A DNA stretch of 64,000 bases, taken from Phycisphaerae bacterium (GTDB lineage Bacteria; Planctomycetota; Phycisphaerae; UBA1845; Fen-1342). Both the position numbers and the translations under genes were made by a program. The stretch spans positions 1-64,000 of the forward strand of contig JAUWNI010000005.1 of NCBI GenBank assembly GCA_030612705.1, in the 5' to 3' direction. Below are positions 20,075 to 31,409 of this stretch, piece by piece. Position 1 is the first letter of the stretch. Each line of letters starts with the position of its first letter. The notes under the pieces are model-generated. The model was not told where the DNA came from, ran no database searches, and saw only the letters and a program-made list of their open reading frames with translations.

Positions 20075-20349
20075 GGCAACGGAGCAGCGACAAGCGATTC
20101 GAGCTATTGTCAAATCTCGTGGATGACCTCCTGACCAGGCGGCGTCTTTTTCACTCCATCTTCGAACTCGATGCCGGCGATGACGACCGGCGGTAGCCGC
20201 GGTCCATTCAGCGCCCGCCAGAACCGATATGTATCCCGCCGTCTCGCCGTCTCAACTCACACAGAAACGTCTTGTGAGGAGCAGATCGTAATGTTAACAT
20301 GTGTAGGGACACATCCATGTTGCAAGACACTGGAACGGAGGAAGCAAAA

Positions 20350-23300
20350 ATGACTAGATTAATGCGATTTGTTGGCGCGAGTATCGTGATCACTCTGGTT
20401 TGGCCGGCGGCACTGCGGGCACAATACGATTCGGAGTTGGTCGGATTTAACGGGCCGCCGATCGATGATCCGGCGACTTCGCAAGAGATGTTTCGGACAC
20501 CGCAGTTCTCGGGAACTACCAGCGGTTTTATCGTGCCGAACGTCGACCCATACGACAACAATGCCGCGTTTCGCGCCTCGGGTCTGCAAACGGAAGGCCT
20601 CGCGGCCCTGGAAACCTTTTTCCTCTGGGTGGACTCGGCCGATCCTTACGGGTGGGTTCGCCTGACGACTTTCAATGGCCCGGAGCGACCCAACCCGTCG
20701 CTGGATACGCGCGGGAAGGTGCGCTTCAAGATCACCAACCGAAGCGAGCTTACCGCCGGCGAAATCGGCATCTGCATCGGCATCCGCGAGACCGGGGGCG
20801 TGGGCATACCACAGATGGGAGACGGCGGGACGAGCGGCCCGATCGAGTGGGTCGGCGTTACCGACGTCATCACCGATCCGAACGATCCAAATCTCGTCAT
20901 TGCACCAATCCCGGCCATCACCCTGCCGTCATCGCCCGTGCCGTATTCCCTGGAGTGGGACCTGGCGACCGGCGTGGTTTCAGTTAACGGCACGCCTCAA
21001 GGCGGCGAAATCGCGGGCTTCACCGGCAACGGCATCCTTGATGCGCCCGATAACCGGGGCACGTTCGAACACATAGCCATCACCAACGTCGTCGCCGACA
21101 CCGCGATCCTGATCAATTTTGCCATCGATGAATTGCAGTTCGAGGCCACCGAGCCGGATCCGACTCCGCCTCCGGTGATCCGTGGTCCGGTCGTGGAGAC
21201 CGACACGGAAGTTGAGGTGGAGTGCATCGTGGACGCGATCGTGGCGGAACTGTTTCTTAATGACGCTTCGCAGGGTTACGCGGTCCCGAGCGGGGGCGTG
21301 GCGACGTTTTCGGGGCTGACGTTGAATGTCGACGACGTGTTGACGGCAACTCAGACCGCCAACGGCATCACCAGCGATCCCTCCGCGCCCGTGGTGGTTT
21401 ATCCCGAGGGTACCGCCCTGGCCGAGAACTTTGACGGATACGCCTCGCAGGAGGATCTGGAAGCGCTGTGGATGCAGGGCGATCCGAGCGACGAATACAA
21501 GTTCCACTTAACCTCCGGGAGCGCTTCGAGTTGCCAGAATTTCGTGTTCTCGGACTATGACAACGCACCTTACGACGGAGTCTCGCGGCTGTACTACTCC
21601 ATCGGATCGGTGAACGGCACCGACGCCGAACCGTTGCTGGTGACGTACCGCTTCAAACATGACACGAACAATAGCAATGCCCGGGGCCGTTTCGAGTTGA
21701 CCTCCTCGCTCAGCAGAGTGCACGGCGCTCTTGGTTTCGCATTCACGAACGGGGTCGGCGGCGCATGGGGTCAGCAATACACCTCCATGACCAACTCGCC
21801 CGCGCCGATTATTGAGGGGTACGTGAGCGACTACTTCGGCTACGACTACGCGCCGACCGGCATCGAGCGCGTATCCGGCGTCTGGCACAAGATGCAGATC
21901 GAGGTTCTTACCGACGTGGTCAACTTTTACATCGACGACGTGTTGGCCAACCCGATCGACCCCGTGACGGAACTCCCCATCTGGCCCGGTGGTGTGCCGC
22001 GCGTGAACAGCAACAATTTCCAGTACATCATTCTTGGAACGATGAACTCCAACAACGGCTCGGCCATGATGTACGACGATATCTCGATCACGATCGGCGA
22101 TACGTCACTACCGTTCGGCGATCCCAACCCGGTCGAATCACCGACCATCGACGGCCCCCTGTTCCCTGGGGACACCATCGTTGATGTGTACGACATCGAC
22201 CCGGACAACGCGACCGATGTGGTCGTTTATGCCGAGGGAGTAGAGGTCGGCAGCATCAGCGGGTCCTTCCCCACGGGCACGGCCACGGTAACCATCCTAT
22301 CTCTGAGCGACGGCGAGATCGTCACCGCGACCCAGACGGTGGACGCCATCGAGAGCTGCTTCTCCTGGCCGGTCGTCGTTGCCGTACCGGCTCCAACTCT
22401 GGAATCCATCCTGGTGCCCGGGCAGACGCTGGTTAGCGTCAGTAACATCGAGGAGAACCTGGCCGCCGCCGTCATGGTCTACAAGGACCTGGGCGAGGGA
22501 GAACTGCAATTACTCGGCACGCTGGCCAACCCGACCGAAGATCCGGCAGTGGTCACGACCACGCCGCTGGTCGATGGTGACACGATCGTCGCCACCCAGA
22601 CGATCGACGGTGTCGAGAGTCCGCTGTCGACGAGCGTGATTGTCGCCGTCCCGGCTCCAACGATTCCGGGGCCGCTCGACCTCGGCGACACGATCGTGAC
22701 GGTTACGGATGTGCATCCGCTGGCCGAAATTGTCACCGTGTATCTGAACAGCACGCCGTATGCGGTCGACCCGGAGGGTGAGACTGCCGTGGACGTCACC
22801 GTCCCATCTCTTCAGCAGGGTACGGCCGTACGGGCCACGCAGACGATCGATGGAGTGGAAGGGCCGTACTCCAACACGCAGCTAGTGGGCAACTACGTGT
22901 TCATCAATGAGTTCAACTACGACGATGCCGGAACCCCCGACAACCTGGCTTTCGTCGAGCTGTACAACGGCGATGAAGACCCGATTGACATCAGCGACTG
23001 GGTGATCCAGGTCGGCGACTACGTCGAAGGTCAGGATCCGCCCGGCGTGTATTACCAGGTCTTCATCCCGACCGACACTACGATCGACGCCTACGGCTAC
23101 TGGACCGTCGGTATGACCGATGTGACGGCTATTGAGGGTGCCGTTATCGATCTGATCGACGACAGCCTGCGCATGGACGACGGGATGAACTATCTGGCCC
23201 TTAGAAACCTGAACGGGATCCTGCTTGACGCCGTCGGCTGGGAACTGAACAAGGGACCCACCTACGGCTATACGTTCATTCCGGAGGAAATTTACACGCA

Positions 23301-24366
23301 GATCGGGACCGGGATTTGGGGTAACCACGTCAACGCCGACGATCCGCTCACCGCGCAGTCGCGTTTCCTCGACGGTCTGGATACCGACGAGAACGGTCGC
23401 GATTTCGGGATTCAGCCGGCGACACCCGGATACACCAACAACCAGCCCGACCTGATGCCTTACTTCGAGGACGCCGAGAGCTTTTATCCCCTCGACCCGC
23501 TACCCGACTGGGTCTTCAGCTATAAGCCGCTGGTGGTCGTCGATCCGACCGTGGTTGATAGCGGCGGTACCGGTGGGCTCCCGATCAACCCGTCGGCGAT
23601 CCCGGCGTCGCCGGACGGCGGGCTGGCGCTGATCGGCTGGGACGAAGAGGGCGGCGGCAACGCCGACTACATGGGGCAACTGGCCCAGGAAAACTTCACG
23701 TTGGAAACCTATATCTATATCGCGCCGGAATACACGCCTAGCGGCTACGAAGAGACCAAGATCGGAATTCGCGGCAGCGCGGACGGCGTACACAACTTCG
23801 ACTTCTACAACGGTGCCACGGGACTGTGCTGGTTCCTCCAGCGCGGATCGACCTGGCAAACCCTGTACCTGCTCGATGAAAACAACGGCGACGACGGCGA
23901 GTACGGTGAACCGATCTGTGCAACCGTGCTCGGGACCATCAACATTGGCATCGACAGCGAGTTCACCGGCTGGCAGAGGCTGCTCTTGGAAACCTACGAC
24001 GACACCGTGCTGGGTATCTTCGGCGGCACGTACGGGGCGCGTGACGATGGGTTTCAGCTCAGCGCGTTCCACGACTCCCCCGGTCCGGGCGGCGTCTACA
24101 TCAGCTATCGCGAAAACGTCCCGGATAATACAACCGCCAGGCCGGCAACGTTGGACGCCTTCTCCTTGGCGGAGCCGGCCCGCATACCCGGCGACGTGGA
24201 TGGGGACGGCGACGTGGACCTGAGTGATTTGGCCGCCCTGCTCGGATCCTACGGCGTCTGCGAAGGCGAGCCGGGCTATAACCTCTTTGCCGACTTCGAC
24301 CGTAGCGGCTGCGTGGAGCTGAGCGACCTCGCCGAGTTGCTCGGCCACTACGGCGACGGGACGTAA
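20350..24366 (+). CDS. Large secreted protein with repeated Ig-like modules, lamin-tail-like region and C-terminal dockerin-like repeats
   Basis: N-terminal signal; repeated ATQT(I/V)DGVES modules; FINEFNYDDAGTPDNLAFVELYN; GDVDGDGDVDLSDLAALLGSYG..FADFDRSGCVELSDLAELLGHYG. Confidence 0.85.
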   Translation: MTRLMRFVGASIVITLVWPAALRAQYDSELVGFNGPPIDDPATSQEMFRTPQFSGTTSGFIVPNVDPYDNNAAFRASGLQTEGLAALETFFLWVDSADPYGWVRLTTFNGPERPNPSLDTRGKVRFKITNRSELTAGEIGICIGIRETGGVGIPQMGDGGTSGPIEWVGVTDVITDPNDPNLVIAPIPAITLPSSPVPYSLEWDLATGVVSVNGTPQGGEIAGFTGNGILDAPDNRGTFEHIAITNVVADTAILINFAIDELQFEATEPDPTPPPVIRGPVVETDTEVEVECIVDAIVAELFLNDASQGYAVPSGGVATFSGLTLNVDDVLTATQTANGITSDPSAPVVVYPEGTALAENFDGYASQEDLEALWMQGDPSDEYKFHLTSGSASSCQNFVFSDYDNAPYDGVSRLYYSIGSVNGTDAEPLLVTYRFKHDTNNSNARGRFELTSSLSRVHGALGFAFTNGVGGAWGQQYTSMTNSPAPIIEGYVSDYFGYDYAPTGIERVSGVWHKMQIEVLTDVVNFYIDDVLANPIDPVTELPIWPGGVPRVNSNNFQYIILGTMNSNNGSAMMYDDISITIGDTSLPFGDPNPVESPTIDGPLFPGDTIVDVYDIDPDNATDVVVYAEGVEVGSISGSFPTGTATVTILSLSDGEIVTATQTVDAIESCFSWPVVVAVPAPTLESILVPGQTLVSVSNIEENLAAAVMVYKDLGEGELQLLGTLANPTEDPAVVTTTPLVDGDTIVATQTIDGVESPLSTSVIVAVPAPTIPGPLDLGDTIVTVTDVHPLAEIVTVYLNSTPYAVDPEGETAVDVTVPSLQQGTAVRATQTIDGVEGPYSNTQLVGNYVFINEFNYDDAGTPDNLAFVELYNGDEDPIDISDWVIQVGDYVEGQDPPGVYYQVFIPTDTTIDAYGYWTVGMTDVTAIEGAVIDLIDDSLRMDDGMNYLALRNLNGILLDAVGWELNKGPTYGYTFIPEEIYTQIGTGIWGNHVNADDPLTAQSRFLDGLDTDENGRDFGIQPATPGYTNNQPDLMPYFEDAESFYPLDPLPDWVFSYKPLVVVDPTVVDSGGTGGLPINPSAIPASPDGGLALIGWDEEGGGNADYMGQLAQENFTLETYIYIAPEYTPSGYEETKIGIRGSADGVHNFDFYNGATGLCWFLQRGSTWQTLYLLDENNGDDGEYGEPICATVLGTINIGIDSEFTGWQRLLLETYDDTVLGIFGGTYGARDDGFQLSAFHDSPGPGGVYISYRENVPDNTTARPATLDAFSLAEPARIPGDVDGDGDVDLSDLAALLGSYGVCEGEPGYNLFADFDRSGCVELSDLAELLGHYGDGT

Positions 24367-24476
24367 CTGTTATTGTGGAGAATCTTGTTGGGCTTCGTGC
24401 ATTCTACGCGGCTTGGGTGTGGCACAGCCGCCCCCGGCTGTGACGATTTGGCCGGTGCGGGGATCCGTACCGGCCG

Positions 24477-25388
24477 CTACCGGATTAATCCCCGTTGCCG
24501 CAAGTATGACAGCACCAGCGTATCGAACGGCACGCGCGTGTTGGTAAACAAGTACGTGATGCCGCGGCGGGTGCAATAGTCCTTCAGTTCGGTGCAGTAC
24601 GCGGTCAGCATCGCCTTGTATTTGTTGAGCAGGAGCTTGCTGACGGTGACCTCGGCGGTGTCCTCGTCCTCGACGTCGAGGAGCTTGAGGTCGCCGACGA
24701 GCGTCGGGTCAATCTCCTCGGGCGAGAGGACCTGGATCGCGTAAAGGTCGAGATCGCGGCTGAGCAGGTAGCGGAAGCCGTCGGCGTAGCCGCCCTTGTC
24801 CATGAAGTCGCTGATGACGATGCAGACGCCCTTGCCCTGATGGCGCAGGGCAAAATGCTTTGCGACGGCGGAAAAGTGCGACCCACCCTCCGGCGAAATG
24901 TCCTGGAGGAACTTGATCACTTGCGAGACCAGCCGCCGACCGCGGACGCCGCGCATCTCGTGGGCGAGCACGGTCGAATAGGCGTAAAGGTTAACGCGGT
25001 CGTAGTTTACGAGGCCGATATACGCCAGGGCGGCGGTGACGCGTTTGACGTACAGCGCCTTGTTGGGCTCGCCCCAGTCCATGCTCTTCGAGCAGTCGAA
25101 CAGCACGGTGACATTGAGATCCTCCTCCTCCATGAAGAGCTTGAGTAGGAGCTGATCGAGCCGGGCGTAGATGTTCCAATCAAGAAACCGCAGATCGTCG
25201 CCGACGACGTAGTTGCGATAGTCGGCGAACTCGACGCTCTCGCCCTTGCGCTTGCTGCGGCGTTCGCCCTTCATCCGACCGACGAAGATCTTGCGCGAAA
25301 GGATCTCGAGCCGATCAAGCCGGGTCATGAACTCGGGTGAGAGGAGTTCGCCGTCGTCTTCAGTTTTTCGTGCCGGCGCGGTCGCCAT
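24477..25388 (-). CDS. DUF58 domain protein
   Basis: RRSKRKGESVEFADYRNYVVGDDLRFLDWNIYARLDQLLLKLF and LFDCSKSMDWG motifs. Confidence 0.9.
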   Translation of the reverse strand: MATAPARKTEDDGELLSPEFMTRLDRLEILSRKIFVGRMKGERRSKRKGESVEFADYRNYVVGDDLRFLDWNIYARLDQLLLKLFMEEEDLNVTVLFDCSKSMDWGEPNKALYVKRVTAALAYIGLVNYDRVNLYAYSTVLAHEMRGVRGRRLVSQVIKFLQDISPEGGSHFSAVAKHFALRHQGKGVCIVISDFMDKGGYADGFRYLLSRDLDLYAIQVLSPEEIDPTLVGDLKLLDVEDEDTAEVTVSKLLLNKYKAMLTAYCTELKDYCTRRGITYLFTNTRVPFDTLVLSYLRQRGLIR

Positions 25389-25513
25389 AACAATCCCGAG
25401 CGTTCTTCAGTGCGTTTGTCGATACTTTTCGTCGTTAACTAACGGATGATAATCCGGCAACGGCGGAAAAAGTAGCGGCGGGCGCCCCGCCCGCCGTAGA
25501 TAATGGACCAAGC

Positions 25514-25669
25514 TCAAATATCAACGAACGTCTTTGTAAACCGCCAATCCTCCCAACGCGTCGACAATCCCGCGCGAACGGGATTATCGACGATGTACGC
25601 CATGACGGCCTCGGCCGTCTCGGCTTTCCGGCAAACATGATCGTAGGCGGAACGCTGCCAGAGCGGCGG
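25514..25669 (-). pseudogene. C-terminal fragment of a REP-associated tyrosine transposase (RAYT)
   Basis: PPLWQRSAYDHVCRKAETAEAVMAYIVDNPVRAGLSTRWEDW matches the RAYT C-terminal pattern LWQR.YYDHv...e....YI..NPVRAGL; no N-terminal HVH half in frame. Confidence 0.75.
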
Positions 25670-25706
25670 CAGGGCGCCGGCGTTGGCAAATGCCCTCGCT
25701 TGTGCT

Positions 25707-26252
25707 TCAGGTTCGGCTACTCGGGGCCTTGCGCGGTGCGCCGCATTCGGGACAGCGTTCGGGGCTGGCACGCAGGTCGTAGCCGCAATTCAAACAGAGT
25801 CCGCGCTTCACGCGTCTACGCCGGCGCCGCCAATACAGCAATGGCCAGAGAACGCCCGGCGCCAAGATCACCAACAGGACCACGTGGGGGACATGCACGT
25901 TCACATGCGTGAACGGCTCGCCATCCGCTAGAACTTTACGCTCCAGCTCCCACCGGAACGATCGACTGAAACCTTTGAACCATCGTCGACCACCGACCGC
26001 CTCCCTCGACGTAAAGAATCCAAGCGACGAAATCTCGCTTTCCCACCCCCGCCGAATCATTTCCACGTTGATCTCGTTCTCCAGCCGAGCCAACTGTAGC
26101 ACACCAATCCCCGAGGCAACTCCAATAATCGCCCTTCTCCCGTCGTAGCACACCGCTTCAATGACGCGGGAGCTGCGTTCCCACAACACGGCGACCGTAG
26201 TGAATCCGAGCAACGAGAATATGAAGACTGTAAGTCGAATCGCTTTCCACAT
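25707..26252 (-). CDS. Membrane protein with C-terminal zinc ribbon
   Basis: TM segments and GLCLNCGYDLRASPERCPECGAP. Confidence 0.65.
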   Translation of the reverse strand: MWKAIRLTVFIFSLLGFTTVAVLWERSSRVIEAVCYDGRRAIIGVASGIGVLQLARLENEINVEMIRRGWESEISSLGFFTSREAVGGRRWFKGFSRSFRWELERKVLADGEPFTHVNVHVPHVVLLVILAPGVLWPLLYWRRRRRRVKRGLCLNCGYDLRASPERCPECGAPRKAPSSRT

Positions 26253-26322
26253 GCCGATTGAGCCGCCTCATACGTCCGTGCCTGCTCGCCCTCTACGTCG
26301 GGCACGGAGACCCGACGCTACA

Positions 26323-27372
<1,050 letters not shown>

Positions 27373-27460
27373 GAAGAGCCGCGAACCTGAAGTCCGCGCG
27401 GTGCCGCGCGGGCTTCAGGCCCGCGGCCCTTCGGATCCTGTCTGTCGCACAACGCGGATT

Positions 27461-28687
27461 CTAAGCGGAGCCGGCAAGCTTGTCGCGATCGGTAATCCAT
27501 GCAGAAATCAGCGGATAGACCCGCTCGCACGCAACCGGGGCGTACTCGAAATCGCCATGCGCCAGGCCCTCGAAGTTGTGAAACGTCTTATCGGCCGAGC
27601 GGATGTTTTCGAAGAAGACTTCGCGGGTTACGTCGGCGTTGGCGATGCGGTCCTCGCCGCCGACGATGACCAGTGCCGGCAACTCGATGTGGTGGTAGTG
27701 CTCGGAATAGACGTGATCGGGGCTGCCCAGGCCGCTGAGAAACGCGCCGGACCGGACCGATTTCGCCATCTGCTTGAGCACCCCGATCTTCATGTGGTCG
27801 GCGGCGGCGAGCAGCCCGTGGGTGAAGGTCTCCGGGCGGAAGTTCCGGACGCCCTTGAAGCGTTCGGCAAACTTGCGGAGACCCCGCGCCAACGCACTGT
27901 CCATCCGCTCAAATGTGTCGGCAATCGGCTGAGGCAACGTTTTCCACCACGGGTCGGCGTCGCGCTTGGGGCGGATCCATTCGAGTCGCACCTCGCCGGT
28001 CGCCTCCAGGATGGCTTGCAGCCAACCCATGCGGGCGAGCATCTCGAACGAGTAGTTGAGATCGGTATCGGTTTGTCGCCACGCGGTCAGCAGATCGTGC
28101 CACTTCAGCTTGCCGGTGTCGTCGTAGAGTGATTTGGGCCAGCGCAGGGCGGCGGGGAACTCGACGAAAATAGCGCCGGCGACGCCTTGCCGGCGGCGCT
28201 TGGCGGCTTCCGCGTCCGCGACGATGCGCTCGGAATCGCCCCGGCCGACAAGCCGCGCGCCTTGCAGAAAGCCGGCGGTCGTCATCGCGCCCATGCTGTT
28301 GCCGATGATGAACGGCTTGCGCCCGGTGACGTTTGCAACATGTGTCGCCACCGCCGGCAGGTCGTAAAGGATGAAGTGGTCGACGCACCAGTCGTCCTGC
28401 CCGGGCGCGGGCCGGCTGAGCATGGTCGGGGCGCCGTGGCCGCGGAGGTTCATCAGCCAAATGTCGCAGCCGGACTCGTACAGGACGGTTGGCAGGCTCG
28501 TAAATGTATAGTCGGGACCCTCGATCCGCGGGATGTCCCACAGATCGGCATTGACGGCGAGGCCGTGAACAAAGACGACGGGCGTAGCACCGGGACGGCG
28601 TTTGCGTTTGCAGGCGATGCGGGCGCCGTCGGCTGTTTCGACGTATTCGATCGGGTCGGCGTCCGCGCCGGATTGTTGAGCCGACAT
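27461..28687 (-). CDS. Alpha/beta hydrolase
   Basis: VVFVHGLAVNADLW, GNSMGAMTTAG nucleophile elbow, LAHGDFEYAP. Confidence 0.8.
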   Translation of the reverse strand: MSAQQSGADADPIEYVETADGARIACKRKRRPGATPVVFVHGLAVNADLWDIPRIEGPDYTFTSLPTVLYESGCDIWLMNLRGHGAPTMLSRPAPGQDDWCVDHFILYDLPAVATHVANVTGRKPFIIGNSMGAMTTAGFLQGARLVGRGDSERIVADAEAAKRRRQGVAGAIFVEFPAALRWPKSLYDDTGKLKWHDLLTAWRQTDTDLNYSFEMLARMGWLQAILEATGEVRLEWIRPKRDADPWWKTLPQPIADTFERMDSALARGLRKFAERFKGVRNFRPETFTHGLLAAADHMKIGVLKQMAKSVRSGAFLSGLGSPDHVYSEHYHHIELPALVIVGGEDRIANADVTREVFFENIRSADKTFHNFEGLAHGDFEYAPVACERVYPLISAWITDRDKLAGSA

Positions 28688-28911
28688 CCTGGGCACCTCG
28701 GATTGAGCAGGTTTCAGCCGTGTCGTGATGAATCGTAGCCCGCGGCGGTTGTCGTGTCGAAACAAGGATGTACTCCTAAGACGCCGGGGGGAGTAGGATT
28801 TACCCTTCCCGAAGGACCGCGCGGACGGAAGTCCGCGGCTCTTCGAGTATTATTGCACTCTTCAAGTATTATCACGGTCTCGAATGAAACACTACCTATC
28901 AAATCAACCTA

Positions 28912-29105
28912 GACAGAACACTAGCTGGAATCCAACTCGGGGACAGGTTCCTCGGCGCTGGGTGCCACGGACAAGCGGCAGTTTGCTTGTCCGTGCTTCC
29001 AGCGATGCTTAGCACTGCTTAAGAGCAGTGGCACACCAGCCCATCAATCGATGGCAGACAGAACATTAGCTGGAATCCGACTCGGGGACAGATTCCTCGG
29101 CGCTG
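28912..29105. repeat. 49-bp imperfect direct repeats (gacagaaca(c/t)tagctggaatcc(a/g)actcggggaca...)
   Basis: Copies at 28912..28960 and 29057..29105 flanking a hairpin-rich spacer; related sequence at about 10990..11035 (inverted). Confidence 0.65.
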
Positions 29106-29189
29106 CGCTTCTCGGAATGACAGCGCACTCACGCAAATGGCGCCCGAATTGAGTCGGCCGCCGGAATGTGATATAATTTCTAGACTTTC

Positions 29190-29218
29190 TTGATATCGCC
29201 GCGGCGGCCGGCTACAAT
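29190..29218 (+). promoter_or_regulatory. Sigma-70-type promoter, TTGATA-17 bp-TACAAT
   Basis: -35 at 29190-29195, -10 at 29213-29218, upstream of the ORF at 29262. Confidence 0.55.
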
Positions 29219-29261
29219 GGGAAAATGGTGACCCACACGAAACCGAACGGAGACCACGCCG

Positions 29262-29564
29262 ATGACCGAAGTCGCCCAGGAATTGATGACGCCCCACGAA
29301 GCCGCCCGCTGGTTCCGTCGTTCCCCGTCGTGGCTGCGGCAACAAACCAAGCTGCTGCGCGTCGGGGGCCCCGGCGGCCAGCCTTTGTATCACGTACGCG
29401 TTTGCCGGGCGTACGTCCTGGGCCAACTCTGCGGATTGGATGAGGCCGAACTGCAATTGATACAGACGCAAGCCCTGGCGGCGGCGTGCGGGCTGGAGAA
29501 GGATTCGCGCTTCCTGACAACAACGGGAAATGCCGCGCCGCCGATCGGTTGCGTAGCCGAGTAG
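29262..29564 (+). CDS. Small helix-turn-helix-like protein
   Basis: MTPHEAARWFRRSPSWLRQQTKLLRVGGPGGQPLYHVRVCRAYV resembles excisionase/HTH_17-type fold; preceded by promoter-like sequence. Confidence 0.55.
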   Translation: MTEVAQELMTPHEAARWFRRSPSWLRQQTKLLRVGGPGGQPLYHVRVCRAYVLGQLCGLDEAELQLIQTQALAAACGLEKDSRFLTTTGNAAPPIGCVAE

Positions 29565-29638
29565 TACGGTCGGCACGCCCAATGTGGCAACGGCGTCTCG
29601 CCGGTGGATTCAGCCTATATGGGGCTTTTGGTGGATTG

Positions 29639-30373
29639 CTAACGGCCGTCGTCGTCGCGGTGGGCGACCTCGAGGGCGTTTCTCAGGTCGAGCGTTTTTT
29701 CGTAGAAGGCACGGCCGATGACGACGCCTTCGAGATTCAATTGTGCGAGTCGGCGGACGTCTTCGAGGTCGGTGACGCCGCCGGCCGCGACGACCGGGAC
29801 GGCTGAGACAGCGCTAAAAGCGCGGATCGCGTCGATGTTCGGCCCGAGGAGCATGCCGTCGCGACCGATGTCGGTGTAGCAGATTGTCGCGAGGGGCCAG
29901 TTGGCGACCTCCTCGGCGAGCTCGATCGCGGTGCGCTCGGTGTCCTGTGTCCAGCCGTGGGTGGCGAGTTTTCCGAGCCGGGCGTCGACGCCGAGCGAAA
30001 GTCTGTTCAGGAACTCCCGCCGTTGGACGACATCTTTGAACCATTGCCAATCTTCGAGCGCGCGGGTGCCGATGATGACGCGCTGGGCGCCGGCGTCGAG
30101 GGCGGTTTGGATAGCGGCCCGGTCGCGCACACCGCCGCCGAACTCGATCCGCGCGCCGGTGGCGGCAATGCGGTTGAGGGCCTCGGTATTGACGAGTGAG
30201 CCGGTGCGAGCCCCTTCGAGGTCAACCACGTGCAGCCAGGTTGCGCCGGACTCACGAAAATCGTTGGCAACCTCGACCGGATCGCGCTCGTACTCGATCA
30301 CACGATCATAGCGGCCCTGGACAAGGCGGACGCACTTGCCGCCGAGCAGATCGATTGCGGGGAGTATTTCCAT
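29639..30373 (-). CDS. hisA: Phosphoribosylformimino-5-aminoimidazole carboxamide ribotide isomerase
   Basis: MEILPAIDLLGGKCVRLVQGRYD, GATWLHVVDLEGA, IEFGGGVRDRAAIQ, YTDIGRDGML, VVAAGGVTDLEDVR. Confidence 0.95.
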   Translation of the reverse strand: MEILPAIDLLGGKCVRLVQGRYDRVIEYERDPVEVANDFRESGATWLHVVDLEGARTGSLVNTEALNRIAATGARIEFGGGVRDRAAIQTALDAGAQRVIIGTRALEDWQWFKDVVQRREFLNRLSLGVDARLGKLATHGWTQDTERTAIELAEEVANWPLATICYTDIGRDGMLLGPNIDAIRAFSAVSAVPVVAAGGVTDLEDVRRLAQLNLEGVVIGRAFYEKTLDLRNALEVAHRDDDGR

Positions 30374-30508
30374 GACGATCCCGATCGCTTGTACCGCGTG
30401 AGTATTACGACGACGACGGCAAATCCACGAAACGCGCGGCCGCGCGGGCTTCAAGTCCGAGGCTCTTCCGGCCACATGCTGCTAGAGTTTCGTTGCGTTC
30501 GCCTGTTA

Positions 30509-31183
30509 TCAATCACCTGGTGCTTCGACGGCGATGATCTCAACGCGGCGATTGAGCGCCTTGTTGGTCTTGCTGTTGTTGGTCGCTTTGGGGCGATACT
30601 CACCCTGGCCGGCAACGAAGACGTCCTGCGGATCGAGGCCGAGTTTGTAGAATTCGCGCCCGACGGTCGCGGCCCGGTTCAGGCTCAGGTCGAGATTATC
30701 CGACCACAAGTGCTTGGTGACCTTGATCGGGTCGTTGTCGGTATGGCCGACGACCCAGATTTGCCGCTCGGGGAATTCGGACTGGATCGTTTCGGCGATC
30801 TCGCGAACCTTGTCGGCGCCGCCCTTCTTGAAGCTTGCCTTGCCGGCGTTGAACAAAATGTCGTCGGCGATGTCGATCCAGGCAATGCTGGTGGTGCCCT
30901 TCCAGCCGGGGGGCATTTCGCCCTGCATGGCGATCCCCTCGGCAAGCTGGCGCCGGGCCTCGTCGAGCTGCTGCTGTAGCGACAGCGCCATCTGGCGGGC
31001 CTGGTCGCCGCCGTTCAGGGCCGAGGCCAGCCGCGATTTGAGATCGCCCTGCTGGAACTGGAGGTCATCGACCTGCCGCTGCAACTCGGCGATCTGCATG
31101 TCTTTTCCACTCTCGCAGCCCGGCAGCATGACGACCGCCGTCAGGGCCAGGAGCACGCCTATCACATATGACATCCGTTTCAT
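30509..31183 (-). CDS. OmpA/MotB-family lipoprotein
   Basis: Lipobox-like VVMLPGCESG, coiled coil, IWVVGHTDNDPIKVTKHLWSDNLDLSLNRAATVGREF..GL. Confidence 0.85.
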   Translation of the reverse strand: MKRMSYVIGVLLALTAVVMLPGCESGKDMQIAELQRQVDDLQFQQGDLKSRLASALNGGDQARQMALSLQQQLDEARRQLAEGIAMQGEMPPGWKGTTSIAWIDIADDILFNAGKASFKKGGADKVREIAETIQSEFPERQIWVVGHTDNDPIKVTKHLWSDNLDLSLNRAATVGREFYKLGLDPQDVFVAGQGEYRPKATNNSKTNKALNRRVEIIAVEAPGD

Positions 31184-31409
31184 CGATTCCTCCCTTTCGC
31201 ACAGATTGCTCAACCGCGCGGGCACAATGTCCACGCCGCCGACGGCCCACCGTGGCCTTGCCGGTCATTGAGCAGGATAGGACTGACGCGGCGTGGATGC
31301 AAGTGGGACGGCGCCGAGTTGACGAAAACTCGGCCGAAGACTAGTTTGCACCTGTTGGAACAGGCGGGGGAGGATTACGGGCAAAGCAGCCGCCCGGTGA
31401 GGATAATCC

